64,000 bases of DNA from Kiloniella laminariae (GCF_027214005.1 NZ_JAPWGY010000003.1:186001-250000); one strand, 5' to 3'. Positions 8,792 through 19,027 are shown, numbered from the stretch's first letter. Notes: a model not told the origin generated them from the letters alone. Numbers and translations are program-made.

Positions 8792-8813
8792 GAAAACCTG
8801 TTGCTGCGACGAC

Positions 8814-9092
8814 CTAGAGATTTCCCATAAGCCGATCTTCAAGCTCGCAGGATTCGTCGATGATCAGGGTATAAAGACGCCGTACAAATTCGGGATCAAC
8901 GCCTTTGAGCTTCCCTGTCTCGGCGTTGCGTTCACGGACTTCGTCAACCCGGTCCTGCAGCACAGCGGGGACCCCGTGTTTGCTCTTGAGCTGAGCCACT
9001 TCGCGAATAACCTGGAAGCGCTGGGAAAAGAGTTCCATGATCTGATCATCAAGATCATCGATACGTCGGCGATAAGGGGCTAGAAGCTCCAT
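8814..9092 (-). CDS. chorismate mutase, AroQ class
   Basis: A 92-residue stand-alone AroQ-type chorismate mutase, which converts chorismate to prephenate for phenylalanine and tyrosine synthesis. The helical family pattern is clear: RRRIDDLDDQIMELFSQRF near the N-terminus with the conserved arginine and D-x-x-I-x-x-L-x-x-R spacing, VAQLKSKHGVPAVLQDRVDEV with the conserved lysine and arginine, and a C-terminal helix. Length is typical for the monofunctional intracellular form. It lies in a run of small genes on the minus strand with the SDHAF4-like gene upstream. Confidence 0.88.
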   Translation of the reverse strand: MELLAPYRRRIDDLDDQIMELFSQRFQVIREVAQLKSKHGVPAVLQDRVDEVRERNAETGKLKGVDPEFVRRLYTLIIDESCELEDRLMGNL

Positions 9093-9146
9093 AAAGAAAG
9101 TAACTCCGGTACTTAAGAATCTGGCCTGTCGTGAAAATAGCAGGCC

Positions 9147-9407
9147 CTAGAAATCCACACAAATTCCCTTGCGTTCCCAATCACCATACCGTGTCGGCTC
9201 CAGCCCCTGCGGGCCACCGATCTCTTTTTTCCGCTCCAGGCCTTCCATCAGCTCCTTTTCGCGCTGAAGTCGGGCTTCAAGAGCACGCTCGAGATCCTTT
9301 GCGACAATCTTCTTGCGATTGGCAACAGCAGAGACTTCCTGCGAAGAGGAAGAAGAGACAACCGGGCGCTTTCCCCCCGGTTTATGTGCCGTAAATGTTC
9401 TCGTCAT
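9147..9407 (-). CDS. DUF1674 / SDHAF4-like succinate dehydrogenase assembly factor
   Basis: An 86-residue protein whose C-terminus matches the DUF1674 hallmark: EIGGPQGLEPTRYGDWERKG followed by ICVDF. In eukaryotes this family is the SDH assembly factor 4, which binds flavinated SdhA; the bacterial role is inferred from homology. The N-terminal half is low-complexity and charged, including a serine run and a predicted helix rich in K, R and E. It is divergent from rsmB, an arrangement I recall as common in alphaproteobacteria. Confidence 0.85.
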   Translation of the reverse strand: MTRTFTAHKPGGKRPVVSSSSSQEVSAVANRKKIVAKDLERALEARLQREKELMEGLERKKEIGGPQGLEPTRYGDWERKGICVDF

Positions 9408-9564
9408 ACCTATTCATATGGCATGTAAAAAGTCACAAGCCAAGCCCCGTTCACAAACAATTCCAGAGATAAAACACCCCCCAGATTACAGAAAACCATC
9501 TTTGCATGGCACCCTCGCTGAAAAATCGCTTTTCTCCTTTGCCAGACGTGATAAACCGTAGCTT

Positions 9565-10944
9565 ATGACAGAAAACAGCAAAAACTCTTCCAAGGCCCGT
9601 CCCGGCGGCAAAGTAAGTTCAAGTCGGAAGTCTTCTTCCCGACGGCCTGCAAACCCGCGCGAACTGGTTTTACTTCTCCTGAAAAGCATTCTCAGGGAAC
9701 AACAGACTCTTGACGAGGCTCTGGGCAACAACCTCGCTGCCTTTGAAGCAATGGAAAAACGGGATCGCGCCTTTACCCGGTTGCTGATCTCGACTCTGAT
9801 GCGACGCCTCGGGCAGATCGACAAAGCCATCAATGCCTGTATGAGCCGCAAGCTCCCGGTCAAGATGGTCGATGTTCGTGATATTTTGCGCCTTGGCGCA
9901 GCCCAGTTGCTGTTTCTCGATACACCACCGCATGCCGCTGTCAGTACATCTCTTGATCTTGCCCGGGGCCCGCGCCTGGCTGGGCACAAACCCTTGATGA
10001 ACGCCGTATTACGACGGATTTCCCGCGAAGCCGAAGAACTACTGGCTGGAATGGACGACAGCCGTGACAACATGCCCAAATGGATGTGGGAAAAGTGGTG
10101 CAAAATCTATGGTGAAGAAACCACCCGCGCCATTGCCCTTGCACATCTTGTAGAGCCCCCGCTTGATCTCAGTGTCAAATCTGCCCCGGAACAATGGGCA
10201 GAAAAGCTTGGTGGGACTGTCACTTCTGGAAATTCGATTCGTTTGCAGCAGGGATCCGGTGATCCAAGCCAGCTTCCCGGCTTCAACGACGGGGAATGGT
10301 GGGTTCAGGATTTTGCCGCCAGTTTGCCAGCCCTGCTTCTAGGCCCTGTAAAGGACCTCAGAATTGCGGATATCTGTGCCGCACCTGGCGGGAAAACCGC
10401 TGAGCTTGCTGCTGCAAAAGCAAATGTAACCGCGGTTGATGTTTCTTCCAAGCGGCTAAAGCGTTTGCGCGAAAATATCAAGCGCCTGAATCTCGACGTA
10501 GAGGTCCTTACAACAGATGCAACGACATGGCAGGTAGAGCAGCCTTTTGATGCCGTCCTGCTTGATGCCCCCTGTTCTGCCACCGGCACCTTGCGCAAGC
10601 ACCCTGAACTGGGACGGATCAAACGACAGGCCGACGTCAACCAGCTTTCCCAGATCCAGAGCAGACTCTTGGAAAACACCCTCTCCCTGGTTAAACCCGG
10701 GGGTCTTATTGTCTATGCGACCTGCTCGCTAGAACCGGAAGAAGGGGTAGAGCAGATAGAAAAGCTCCTCGAGGAAAACCCGGCGTTGGTAGAAAGGTTA
10801 CCCATCAGAGCTGAAGAGCTGGGTCCTGAACCCTGGCTCGCATCCCTTGTGACCGCTGAAGGCGATTTGCGTTGCCTTCCCTGTCACCAAAAAGAAGAAG
10901 GCGGCATAGATGGCTTTTACGCCTGCCGCCTCAAGAGGATATAG
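9565..10944 (+). CDS. rsmB: 16S rRNA (cytosine-5) methyltransferase RsmB family
   Basis: A 459-residue m5C methyltransferase. An N-terminal NusB-like helical domain (about residues 32-165) is followed by the SAM-dependent domain. The SAM loop CAAPGGKT is at 271-278. The two cysteines of m5C chemistry are in LLDAPCSATGT (C337) and YATCSLEPEEG (C387). E. coli RsmB methylates C967 of 16S rRNA; the same target is likely here. A basic, serine-rich tail of about 30 residues precedes the NusB domain. It is convergent with the chemoreceptor gene. The rsmB/rpe/heparinase/purH order of related genomes is kept, apart from inserted genes. Confidence 0.92.
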   Translation: MTENSKNSSKARPGGKVSSSRKSSSRRPANPRELVLLLLKSILREQQTLDEALGNNLAAFEAMEKRDRAFTRLLISTLMRRLGQIDKAINACMSRKLPVKMVDVRDILRLGAAQLLFLDTPPHAAVSTSLDLARGPRLAGHKPLMNAVLRRISREAEELLAGMDDSRDNMPKWMWEKWCKIYGEETTRAIALAHLVEPPLDLSVKSAPEQWAEKLGGTVTSGNSIRLQQGSGDPSQLPGFNDGEWWVQDFAASLPALLLGPVKDLRIADICAAPGGKTAELAAAKANVTAVDVSSKRLKRLRENIKRLNLDVEVLTTDATTWQVEQPFDAVLLDAPCSATGTLRKHPELGRIKRQADVNQLSQIQSRLLENTLSLVKPGGLIVYATCSLEPEEGVEQIEKLLEENPALVERLPIRAEELGPEPWLASLVTAEGDLRCLPCHQKEEGGIDGFYACRLKRI

Positions 10945-10967
10945 GAGCTTCGATAACTTCCAGGATA

Positions 10968-10985
10968 CCGGGCTATGCTGCCCGG
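10968..10985. terminator. hairpin at the rsmB / chemoreceptor convergent junction
   Basis: CCGGGC-TATGCT-GCCCGG, extended outward imperfectly by CCAGG and CCTGG. It spans the stop codon of the chemoreceptor gene and lies 23 bases after rsmB. No U-run follows, so termination efficiency is unclear. Confidence 0.4.
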
Positions 10986-13168
10986 ATACCCTGGATAAAC
11001 GCTTCAACATTCTTGCGCATTTCTTCTGAATGACGCGCAAGTTCATTGGAAGCTTCAAGAACCTGCTGAGATGAATGCCCAGTCTGAGACGAGGCCTCGC
11101 TCACCCCTTGCATGTTGGAAGTCACTTCAGAAGTCCCCGCAGAGGCTTCCTGAACATTTCTGGAAATTTCCTGTGTTGCCGATCCCTGCTCTTCAATAGC
11201 CGTGGAGATCGAGTTGGAAATATCATTCATTGCGGCAATTGTCTTGCCAATGGCCTCAATAGCAGCAACTGCAGATTTGGTTACTTCCTGCATCTCGTTA
11301 ACCTGCCCACTGATTTCATCAGTTGCTTTGGCCGTCTGGTTAGCAAGATTTTTCACCTCACTGGCAACAACAGCAAACCCTTTACCTGCTTCGCCAGCCC
11401 GAGCCGCTTCAATAGTCGCATTCAAGGCCAGAAGATTGGTTTGTTCAGCGATATCGGAAATAAGCCCGACCACCTCACCAATACGATTGGAAGCCTGCTC
11501 AAGCCCTCTGATTGTCGCAATGTTTGCATCTGCTTTGGAAACAGCATCACGGGCAATCTGACTGGACTCTCCAACCTGACGGTTTATCTCTTCGATTGAA
11601 CAACTCAGCTCTTCAGCAGCGGCCGCAACAGTTTGCACATTAACCGAAGCCTCTTCTGCTGCAGCTGCAACAGTATTGGAACGCATGGCCGTATCCTGGG
11701 CGATCGTCGACATCTCGCCAGAAGTATTTTTCATCTGGGCCGCTGCAGAACCAACCTGGGTCAGAATATCATTGCTATCCTTCTCAAAAGCAGCAACCAG
11801 TTGCTCGATACGTTTCGTCCGCGCTTCCCGCAGAGAAACCATTTCCAGTTCCTTGGCCGCCATTTCATCCTGTTTGATGGCATTCTCTTTAAAGGTCTGG
11901 AGAGCAGAAGCCATATCGCCGATTTCATCGCTGCGATCCCGACCAGAAACCTCAAAGGTTTTATCTCCATCCGCAAGTTTCAACATCTCATTCGTCGACT
12001 GCTGGATAGGACGGACAATCGAGCGGGCAAAATACCAACCCAGTAAAGCCACAAGAACCAGAACAACAAGCCCGATCAACAGAATATAAATGGCAGCTTC
12101 GTTTGAAGATTCCAGTACTTCCTCTTCGTCAATTTCAGCAATCATCGCCCAGCGAATGCCTTGAAAATTCAGCGGTACATAAGCAGATACAACCGGGATT
12201 CCACGGTAATCTGGTACAGTCTCAACACCACTTTGTCCCTCAAGAGCCAAGCGAACCGTCTCTGTTTCAACTTTTGTTTTAAGGATAGTTGGCTCATTGG
12301 ACAGTCTGGAATCACTGCGCATCAGATAGTCATTACCAACAACATAGGTTTCCCCACTGCGGCCCATACCTGTACTCAACTGCAATATGCTGTTGATGCG
12401 ATCAATAGGCATTTGAAAGACCAGGGCACCCTGAAATCCGGTAGTAGTTATAATCGGTGTCGCCATAAAACTTGCAGGTGCTCCATAACTTGGACTGTAA
12501 GGAGCAAAATCGATAAAGGTTATATGGCCAGCCTGTTTGCTGGCTTGTGCGCCTTTGAAGGCTGCTGCCAGTCCCGTATCTTTGTACTGCCCTTCAAGCA
12601 AATTTGTAGCGTAATCCAGCTCCTTGAAAACCGTATAGACAACATTGCCCTCTGCATCGACCAGAAAGATATCATAATAACCACGGCCATCCAGCATCTG
12701 CCGGAACCATGGGTGAAAACGTTTGTGTTCAATATGGTAGGCATCGTCTATAGCAGGTCCGTCAAAGAGGTGCTTTTCGCCCAGCTTTTCCGTATTCCCG
12801 GCCGCATTTGTTTCAGTTGTGCCGCTTTCGTTGATATAAATCCCCTGAAGGGATTTCAACGGGTCGCTATGAAGTCTTTTCTCATCTCGAAACCCAAGAG
12901 CCAGATTAGACAAAGCATTATGAACATAGCCGTTGGCCGCGGTGATCGTGATATCTTCTTCAATCGACTGAAGATATTGTGCCAATGATGCTGTTCTTGC
13001 TTCTGCACGGGCAAGTAACGTCTGTTTTTGCTGATCGACAAGATTACTGGATGTGTTTATGACAGAAAACACACCAACAGAAACAACAGACAATATCGCA
13101 ATAATCACAAACAATATTGGCAATTTTTGCGCTATTTTTAAATTGGTAACCATACCGGAACTCTTCAT
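10973..13168 (-). CDS. methyl-accepting chemotaxis protein (dCache sensor)
   Basis: A 731-residue chemoreceptor. TM1 is at about residues 12-35. A large periplasmic domain of the double-Cache type follows ([39 protein letters not shown] is typical), then TM2 ([22 protein letters not shown]), a HAMP domain and the cytoplasmic signalling rod. The hairpin tip is standard: [19 protein letters not shown] with [15 protein letters not shown]. There is no C-terminal CheR/CheB tethering pentapeptide. The ligand is unknown; dCache domains often bind amino acids or carboxylates. The start is set by AGGAGG 8 bases upstream. It is inserted between rsmB and rpe in opposite orientation. Confidence 0.92.
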   Translation of the reverse strand: MKSSGMVTNLKIAQKLPILFVIIAILSVVSVGVFSVINTSSNLVDQQKQTLLARAEARTASLAQYLQSIEEDITITAANGYVHNALSNLALGFRDEKRLHSDPLKSLQGIYINESGTTETNAAGNTEKLGEKHLFDGPAIDDAYHIEHKRFHPWFRQMLDGRGYYDIFLVDAEGNVVYTVFKELDYATNLLEGQYKDTGLAAAFKGAQASKQAGHITFIDFAPYSPSYGAPASFMATPIITTTGFQGALVFQMPIDRINSILQLSTGMGRSGETYVVGNDYLMRSDSRLSNEPTILKTKVETETVRLALEGQSGVETVPDYRGIPVVSAYVPLNFQGIRWAMIAEIDEEEVLESSNEAAIYILLIGLVVLVLVALLGWYFARSIVRPIQQSTNEMLKLADGDKTFEVSGRDRSDEIGDMASALQTFKENAIKQDEMAAKELEMVSLREARTKRIEQLVAAFEKDSNDILTQVGSAAAQMKNTSGEMSTIAQDTAMRSNTVAAAAEEASVNVQTVAAAAEELSCSIEEINRQVGESSQIARDAVSKADANIATIRGLEQASNRIGEVVGLISDIAEQTNLLALNATIEAARAGEAGKGFAVVASEVKNLANQTAKATDEISGQVNEMQEVTKSAVAAIEAIGKTIAAMNDISNSISTAIEEQGSATQEISRNVQEASAGTSEVTSNMQGVSEASSQTGHSSQQVLEASNELARHSEEMRKNVEAFIQGIRAA

Positions 13169-13467
13169 CGAAAGGTCCTCCTATAGCCCTATTTCCTTTG
13201 ATTCTCTGGCTTAAAGTTTAATTTTTATCTAAAAAAGCCAAAAAATACTCCCGACTGCATACCATCGTATGTCAAAACATTTAATTCTTGCTTAAAATTT
13301 CGCCTTAAAACTCCGGGTAGAAATTCCGCATACTCAATCAATAACAAAGACGGAGCACCAGTCAGATAACCACCACCTTGCGAAAAACAGGTGTTGCTGT
13401 TACCAAAGTTAAAGAACATTTCTTTCATTTTTTGCCTGACAGGCCCCAGACAGAACGAAACAGAAAA

Positions 13468-14130
13468 ATGCAAAAACCCACCCGCATAGCTCCCTCAATA
13501 CTCGCCGCTGATTTTTCCCAACTCGGCAAGGAAATACAGCGTCTTGATCAGGCGGGTGCTGATTTAATTCATGTAGACATCATGGACGGCCATTTTGTCC
13601 CTAATATTTCATTTGGCCCGGCGATTACCAAATCTGTCCGATCAGTCACCAAAAAACCGTTTGACGTACACCTGATGATTTCACCCGTGGATCTCTACAT
13701 TGAAGCGTTTGTCGAAGCAGGTGCCGATATCATCACTATTCACCCTGAAGCTGGTCCACATTTTCATCGCACCATTCAGTTGATAAAATCTTTGGGTGTT
13801 AAAGCTGGCCTTGCCCTGAACCCCGGAACCCCGATTGAGATCGTGGATCATGTCATAGAAGACCTGGACCTTTTGCTTGTTATGTCTGTAAACCCCGGAT
13901 TTGGCGGGCAAAGCTTCATACCCGGCGCCCTTGATAAAATTTCTGCCTTGCGGCAGAAAATTGATACAACCGGAAAAGACATCGACCTGGAAGTTGATGG
14001 TGGTATTAATTTTGAAACGGCACCCAAGGCCATCGCCGCCGGAGCAGATCTTCTCGTCGCCGGAACCGCGACCTTCAAAGGTGGTCCAGATCACTACGCA
14101 GCCAATATCCTCAAAATGAAAGGCCAGTAA
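13468..14130 (+). CDS. rpe: ribulose-phosphate 3-epimerase
   Basis: A 220-residue TIM-barrel enzyme that interconverts ribulose-5-phosphate and xylulose-5-phosphate. The family motifs are all present: IAPSILAADFSQLGKEI, HVDIMDGHFVPNISFG with the metal-binding His and Asp, HLMI, MSVNPGFGGQSF, and EVDGGI near the C-terminus with the phosphate-binding VAGTATF. I chose the ATG at 13468; the frame is open 30 codons further upstream, but that extension is not conserved in the family. The heparinase-like gene follows after 12 bases, so the two are probably co-transcribed. Confidence 0.93.
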   Translation: MQKPTRIAPSILAADFSQLGKEIQRLDQAGADLIHVDIMDGHFVPNISFGPAITKSVRSVTKKPFDVHLMISPVDLYIEAFVEAGADIITIHPEAGPHFHRTIQLIKSLGVKAGLALNPGTPIEIVDHVIEDLDLLLVMSVNPGFGGQSFIPGALDKISALRQKIDTTGKDIDLEVDGGINFETAPKAIAAGADLLVAGTATFKGGPDHYAANILKMKGQ

Positions 14131-14142
14131 GAGCGCGCAGAG

Positions 14143-15936
14143 ATGGAAGGGCACAGCCAGTCCCAATCACCAGAAAATACCAGAATTTCAGACCGATGGG
14201 TTCGGGGAAAGACGAACCTGAGCGAGCGACTATCTGCTTTTTTTAGACTACCAGGTCCAATTGCTCTTGCCAGAATTGGTTTCAAATTAAGGTATCTCTA
14301 TTATATCAGCCCCCTGTTTTCGTCACAGTTGATACGGCGGCCCACCACCAGTCTTGTTTTCGCCCCCTCAGATCCGTGGCTCGGCAATACAACACGCGGG
14401 CGAAACATCCTTGCCGGACAGATCGAACTGGCAGGACAGATTATCCACAATCCCGCCCCTCTCTGGAATCCTCTTGGTGCTGAGCAGGAGTTTATCAAGG
14501 AACTACATTGTTTCGGGTGGTTGCGCGACCTGCGGGCTGTTGCCGGTGACCAGGCAAGACGATCCGCGCGCCAGATGGTCAACCTCTGGATAGAAGACAA
14601 TAGCAACTGGAGGCCCCTTTCCTGGGAACCTTCAATGACAGGCGCTCGTCTCTATAACTGGCTTGGTCACTATGAGTTTTTTGGCAGCTCGGCCGACATA
14701 GAGGTTCGTCAAAAATTACTGGAATCTATTTCTCATCAGGCCCGTTACCTTTTCCGCTGCCTCCCTGCAGGCTTAACTGGGGTCGAGCTTATCAGAGCGA
14801 TCAAGGGACTGCTTTACGCCGGTGCCTGCCTGCCAAACCGGGAACTCTGGCTTGAGCGGGCTTTAAGACTGTTGGCCAGGGAATTACCTGGTCAGGTTCT
14901 GCCTGATGGCGGCCACATACAGCGCAGCCCGCATATTCATCTCGAAGTATTGCGCCATCTGATCGATATACGCGCCACCCTTCACGCCTCGGGCAGAGAG
15001 GTGCCAGGGTATATCATCACAGCAATTGAGAGCATGTCACCAGTCCTGCGTCTGTTCCTTCACGGAGATGGAGGGCTTTGCCTGTTCAACGACTCAAATG
15101 AAGATCACGGCTGGCAAATCGATATGGTTTTGCAAAGAGCGGAAGGCAGAAAACAACCCCTTATGTCCGCCCCACAGAGTGGCTTTCAGCGTATTCAGTC
15201 AGGCAGGATACTTCTGATTGCAGATGCCGGAGCCCCTCCGCCGCCCGGACTTGATCTTAGTGCTCACGCAGGCACTCTCAGTTTCGAAATGTCGATTGGT
15301 CGCGAACGCCTTATCAGCAACTGTGGCGTGCAGCGTCATCACCCGCAATGGCGTTGGGCGCCAAGAGCAACGGCGGCCCATTCAACAGCCACGCTGGGGG
15401 AAACAAACTCAGCTTATCTTACCCCAAGCAACGGCCTGGCGCGCCGACCACAAAACGTGACCTGCAGACGGGACGAACGCTCTGGCGAAGTCTCTTTGGA
15501 TATGAGCCATGACGGTTATCTGGAGAAATTTTGTCTTGTTCATTATCGGCAGATCACAGTCTTGGCAAAGGGTGAAGGAATAGTCGGCATTGATTCCTTT
15601 TCTCCACCCAGTTCAAAAATACAAGCAGATAAAGTCAATTTTGCTATCCGCTTTCATCTCCACCCGGATGTCCAGGCATCCCTGATCAATGGAGCCGATG
15701 CCATTCTGCTTCGCCTGCAAAAGGGCGGTGGATGGCAGATTACCTGTCACGGAGCGCATCTTGCCCTGGAACCCAGCATATATCTCGGTAAAGCTGGTGA
15801 TATCAGAAGAAGCCAACAGGTCATCATGAGCGGTATAACAACCAGTAATGAAACAAAAGTAGAATGGAATCTGGTTAGGGTTACCAACAAAAAAACCGAT
15901 GATGAACCTGACCAAAGCAACTTGTGGGACCTGTAA
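14143..15936 (+). CDS. heparinase II/III family protein
   Basis: A 597-residue protein with an alpha/alpha-toroid N-terminal part and a C-terminal beta-sandwich of the heparinase II/III type. Visible elements are the tryptophan-rich segment around NSNWRPLSWEPSMTGARLYNWL, HIQRSPHIHLEVL and HLIDIR in the toroid, and FNDSNEDHGWQIDM before the sandwich. No Sec signal peptide is seen. Related proteins sit next to rsmB/rpe/purH in many alphaproteobacteria; their enzymatic activity is generally unproven, and a polysaccharide lyase or modifying role is likely. Its stop overlaps the start of the WecA-like gene, and the following genes are polysaccharide-initiation enzymes, which supports a surface-glycan role. 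Confidence 0.8.
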   Translation: MEGHSQSQSPENTRISDRWVRGKTNLSERLSAFFRLPGPIALARIGFKLRYLYYISPLFSSQLIRRPTTSLVFAPSDPWLGNTTRGRNILAGQIELAGQIIHNPAPLWNPLGAEQEFIKELHCFGWLRDLRAVAGDQARRSARQMVNLWIEDNSNWRPLSWEPSMTGARLYNWLGHYEFFGSSADIEVRQKLLESISHQARYLFRCLPAGLTGVELIRAIKGLLYAGACLPNRELWLERALRLLARELPGQVLPDGGHIQRSPHIHLEVLRHLIDIRATLHASGREVPGYIITAIESMSPVLRLFLHGDGGLCLFNDSNEDHGWQIDMVLQRAEGRKQPLMSAPQSGFQRIQSGRILLIADAGAPPPPGLDLSAHAGTLSFEMSIGRERLISNCGVQRHHPQWRWAPRATAAHSTATLGETNSAYLTPSNGLARRPQNVTCRRDERSGEVSLDMSHDGYLEKFCLVHYRQITVLAKGEGIVGIDSFSPPSSKIQADKVNFAIRFHLHPDVQASLINGADAILLRLQKGGGWQITCHGAHLALEPSIYLGKAGDIRRSQQVIMSGITTSNETKVEWNLVRVTNKKTDDEPDQSNLWDL

Positions 15937-16967
15937 ATTCGGTGCTTGATCTTCTGACAATTTTTGCCCTGTTCTGCCTTGCTTCCTGTCTTGCCACGAG
16001 CCTGTTGCGCAAGTTTTTACTGCGCAAAGGCGTCCTGGATACTCCCAATGAACGGAGCAGCCACACAATCCCGACTCCCAGAGGGGGGGGTATTGCACTG
16101 ATGGCCGTTCTTCTCACTGGTTGGGTGGGCTATGGCCTCTCTGCTCCCGAAGTCTTACCCGGATTTTGGCAGATTATCCTGGGCAGTCTGGCTTTGATGG
16201 CTGTTTCCTGGCTTGATGATGTAAAAAATTTATCAGCAAAAACGCGTCTTGTTATACAGATTTTTGCTGTAGCCCTGGGCTTCTGGGGTTTGAATCGTGC
16301 AGGGTTGTCGGTTCAGCTATTCCCCGGTTACCTCCCCCTTTGGTTAGATCATCTCATCCTCGGTCTAGCCTGGATCTGGTTAATCAATCTCTATAATTTC
16401 ATGGATGGTATCGACGGAATTTCAGGTATCCAGACAATCTCGATTACCCTTGGCTTAATTATCCTGGCCTGGCAATTGCCCCTTCCGCAAGGTTTTCAGT
16501 TTTTACCCCTTATCATTATGGCCTCGACAACCGGGTTTCTGATCTGGAACTGGGAACCAGCCTCGATTTTTCTGGGAGACGTGGGCTCAGTTCCTCTGGG
16601 GTACATTCTCGGATGGTTTTTTCTCTTGTTAATCTCCCAAGGCCTTTGGGCTGCCGCGTTGATCTTGCCGCTTTATTACCTCTGTGATGCGACCTTTACT
16701 TTGATAAAGCGCCTGCTTAAAAAGCAAAAAATCTGGCAAGCTCACCGGGAACACTGTTATCAATGGGCAGTCCGGAACGGAGCCAGCCACAAACAGGTCG
16801 TTCTGGTAATTCTGGGCTGTAATATCGGCTTGCTTGGGATAGCGGTATGGTTCAGCCAGAACCATCCATGGCTAAGTTTGACTTTTGCACTAATGCTGGT
16901 AAGCCTGACAATGATCGTTCTTCTTCGCAAACAGGGCTTAAAGGCCTCTGGCAAACAGAAGCCGTAA
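15924..16967 (+). CDS. WecA/MraY-family polyprenyl-phosphate sugar-1-phosphate transferase
   Basis: A 347-residue multi-pass membrane enzyme that transfers a sugar-1-phosphate (GlcNAc or a derivative) from UDP-sugar to undecaprenyl phosphate, the first step of O-antigen, capsule or glycoprotein glycan assembly. Motifs are LDTPNERSSHTIPTPRGGG near residue 35, WLDDVKNLSAKTR with the metal-binding Asp pair, NLYNFMDGIDGISG, and FLGDVGSVPLGY, all typical of the GT4/WecA group. About ten TM helices are present. The start is a GTG at 15924, overlapping the heparinase gene by 13 bases; a second GTG at 15942 is possible. The next gene is a PglF/WbpM-like dehydratase that would supply its substrate. 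Confidence 0.88.
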   Translation: MGPVNSVLDLLTIFALFCLASCLATSLLRKFLLRKGVLDTPNERSSHTIPTPRGGGIALMAVLLTGWVGYGLSAPEVLPGFWQIILGSLALMAVSWLDDVKNLSAKTRLVIQIFAVALGFWGLNRAGLSVQLFPGYLPLWLDHLILGLAWIWLINLYNFMDGIDGISGIQTISITLGLIILAWQLPLPQGFQFLPLIIMASTTGFLIWNWEPASIFLGDVGSVPLGYILGWFFLLLISQGLWAAALILPLYYLCDATFTLIKRLLKKQKIWQAHREHCYQWAVRNGASHKQVVLVILGCNIGLLGIAVWFSQNHPWLSLTFALMLVSLTMIVLLRKQGLKASGKQKP

Positions 16968-17031
16968 CCATTATTGTGCCGCACAGAATTGAAAGAAATT
17001 ATACTCGGTCGGTAATAAGGAAAGTGCACCA

Positions 17032-18969
17032 ATGAGGCTTCAGGCCACTCCCCGTTTCAAGTCTCTGGTAGCTTTTGTCCATGACCTGATCATGGTCGCG
17101 ATTTCTTTTGCCCTGGCACTTGCTCTGCGCACCGATGTCACTCAGCCCGTTTTGCTGCCTTCAGGCGACCTGTTGCCGACTTGGGGATTCTTTATAATAG
17201 TCGGTGCTTTTTCCTTTTGGTTACTGGGCTTTTACAAAGGAATATGGCGCTACGCCTCAATGAACGATCTTTTTAACATTATCAAAGCCGCCACTTTGAT
17301 CATGTTAATCTTTGTTCCTGTATTGTTTTTCTGGAACAGACTGGAAGACATCCCTAGAAGCTCGCTGATTATAAACTGGTTTATCCTGATCTTCTTGCTG
17401 GGTGCCCCCCGGATGCTCTATCGCATCTGGAAAGATCAGGGCTTTCGCCGGATAATGGAAAAAAACAGTCATCTCAGAATACCTGTCTTTCTGATCGGGG
17501 CCGATGATCTCGCGGAAGCTTTTGTTCGTCATATCAGCCGTGATCCCGGTAGCCTGTACGAGGTCGTCGGCATTCTTGATCCCAGCGGAAAAGAAGCGGG
17601 ACGGCGAATTCATGACATCCCGGTTGCTGGCCCCCTCGAGAAACTTGAGACTGCGCTAAAAGTCTGCAGCACGACGAACAGAGCACCACAAAGGCTTGTC
17701 ATATCAACAGTGCTGGAACGTGAGGTCATGCAGTTTATCAATGCTATAGCTGAAAAGCAGGCACTGATACTGGACCGCTTACCGAACCCTACCGAATTTA
17801 AAAGCAGTAATGGCGAAAACATCGAAGTGCGGCCAATTGCTATTGAAGATCTTCTGGGCCGGAAACAGGCCACTCTTGATCGGCAAGGAATGCGGGATCT
17901 GATTTCTGATCGCAGAGTATTGATCACAGGTTGCGGTGGTTCAATCGGCTCGGAGTTGGCACGGCAAATCGCATCCTTTGGTCCAGCACACCTGATCCTG
18001 CTCGATAGTTCTGAGTATAATCTCTATTCAATCGATCTGGAAATTGATGAAAATTTCCCGAATTTAAAAAGAGATGCTATCATTGGTGACGTCCGCGATC
18101 GTTCCCGACTTGAGCAGGTCTTTGAACGTTTCAAGCCCGAACTGGTCTTCCATGCTGCTGCACTGAAACATGTCCCGCTTGTAGAAGCTAACCCGGTAGA
18201 AGGCGTCCATACCAATACATTGGGCACCCGAAATACTGCCGATGCCTGTCGTAAGGCAGGCGTGAAAACGATGGTATTGATATCCACCGACAAAGCGATC
18301 AACCCTCCGAATGTCATGGGCGCAAGTAAGCGACTGGCAGAAAGCTATTGCCAAGCTCTCGATATTGCCGGAAGAGACGAAGGAAAAACCCGTTTTGTCA
18401 CCGTTCGTTTTGGCAATGTTCTCGGCTCAACCGGGTCTGTTGTCCCCCTTTTTGAACGGCAATTGCGTGCCGGAGGGCCCCTTACCGTTACCCACCCAGA
18501 TATTACACGCTATTTCATGACCATCCGAGAAGCCGTTGAGCTTGTCTTGCAAACCATGACTCTTGGCGCAGAACTTGGCAGTAACGATGCCGGAAAAATC
18601 TATGTTCTGGATATGGGTGACCCGGTAAAAATAGTGGATCTGGCCAAACAGGTTATCCGGCTTGGGGGATTTGAACCTGATCAAGAAGTCATGATCGAAT
18701 ACACTGGTTTACGACCAGGAGAAAAACTTTACGAAGAGCTTTTCCACGAAAGTGAACCACTCCTCCCAACCAACCATAACAGCCTCAAACTAGCTTCACC
18801 CAGAACGGCAGATCTGGAATTTATGATCCAGAGCCTGGATCACCTGTCCCAGCTCATCCAGAAAAGAGACCGGCCAGGGGTAATTGCCCAGCTGCGCCGT
18901 CTGGTTCCGGAGTATAATGGCCAACAACCCCAGGATAGAGATCTCGAAGCAGCAGCCTCTCACCAATGA
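17032..18969 (+). CDS. membrane-anchored nucleotide-sugar dehydratase, PglF/WbpM/CapD family
   Basis: A 645-residue protein with four N-terminal TM helices (about residues 10-125), a CoA-binding-like Rossmann domain, and a C-terminal SDR domain. The SDR nucleotide motif is TGCGGSIGSELARQI, and the catalytic region has ISTDKAINPPNVMGASKRLAE, where Met replaces the usual Tyr of YxxxK, as is normal for WbpM/PglF. Such enzymes act as UDP-GlcNAc 4,6-dehydratases, giving bacillosamine- or FucNAc-type precursors. It follows the WecA-like gene by 64 bases and precedes purH, so these two form a polysaccharide-initiation pair inside an otherwise housekeeping neighbourhood. Confidence 0.9.
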   Translation: MRLQATPRFKSLVAFVHDLIMVAISFALALALRTDVTQPVLLPSGDLLPTWGFFIIVGAFSFWLLGFYKGIWRYASMNDLFNIIKAATLIMLIFVPVLFFWNRLEDIPRSSLIINWFILIFLLGAPRMLYRIWKDQGFRRIMEKNSHLRIPVFLIGADDLAEAFVRHISRDPGSLYEVVGILDPSGKEAGRRIHDIPVAGPLEKLETALKVCSTTNRAPQRLVISTVLEREVMQFINAIAEKQALILDRLPNPTEFKSSNGENIEVRPIAIEDLLGRKQATLDRQGMRDLISDRRVLITGCGGSIGSELARQIASFGPAHLILLDSSEYNLYSIDLEIDENFPNLKRDAIIGDVRDRSRLEQVFERFKPELVFHAAALKHVPLVEANPVEGVHTNTLGTRNTADACRKAGVKTMVLISTDKAINPPNVMGASKRLAESYCQALDIAGRDEGKTRFVTVRFGNVLGSTGSVVPLFERQLRAGGPLTVTHPDITRYFMTIREAVELVLQTMTLGAELGSNDAGKIYVLDMGDPVKIVDLAKQVIRLGGFEPDQEVMIEYTGLRPGEKLYEELFHESEPLLPTNHNSLKLASPRTADLEFMIQSLDHLSQLIQKRDRPGVIAQLRRLVPEYNGQQPQDRDLEAAASHQ

Positions 18970-19027
18970 GATTATAGCTGCCACTTCAAGCACTCGACGC
19001 ATTGCATCAACCGACACTTCACGCTAT

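Noticed and set aside
13225-13473. 82-codon minus-strand frame upstream of the chemoreceptor
   Set aside because: Overlaps the rpe start, has no ribosome-binding site and no protein-like pattern.
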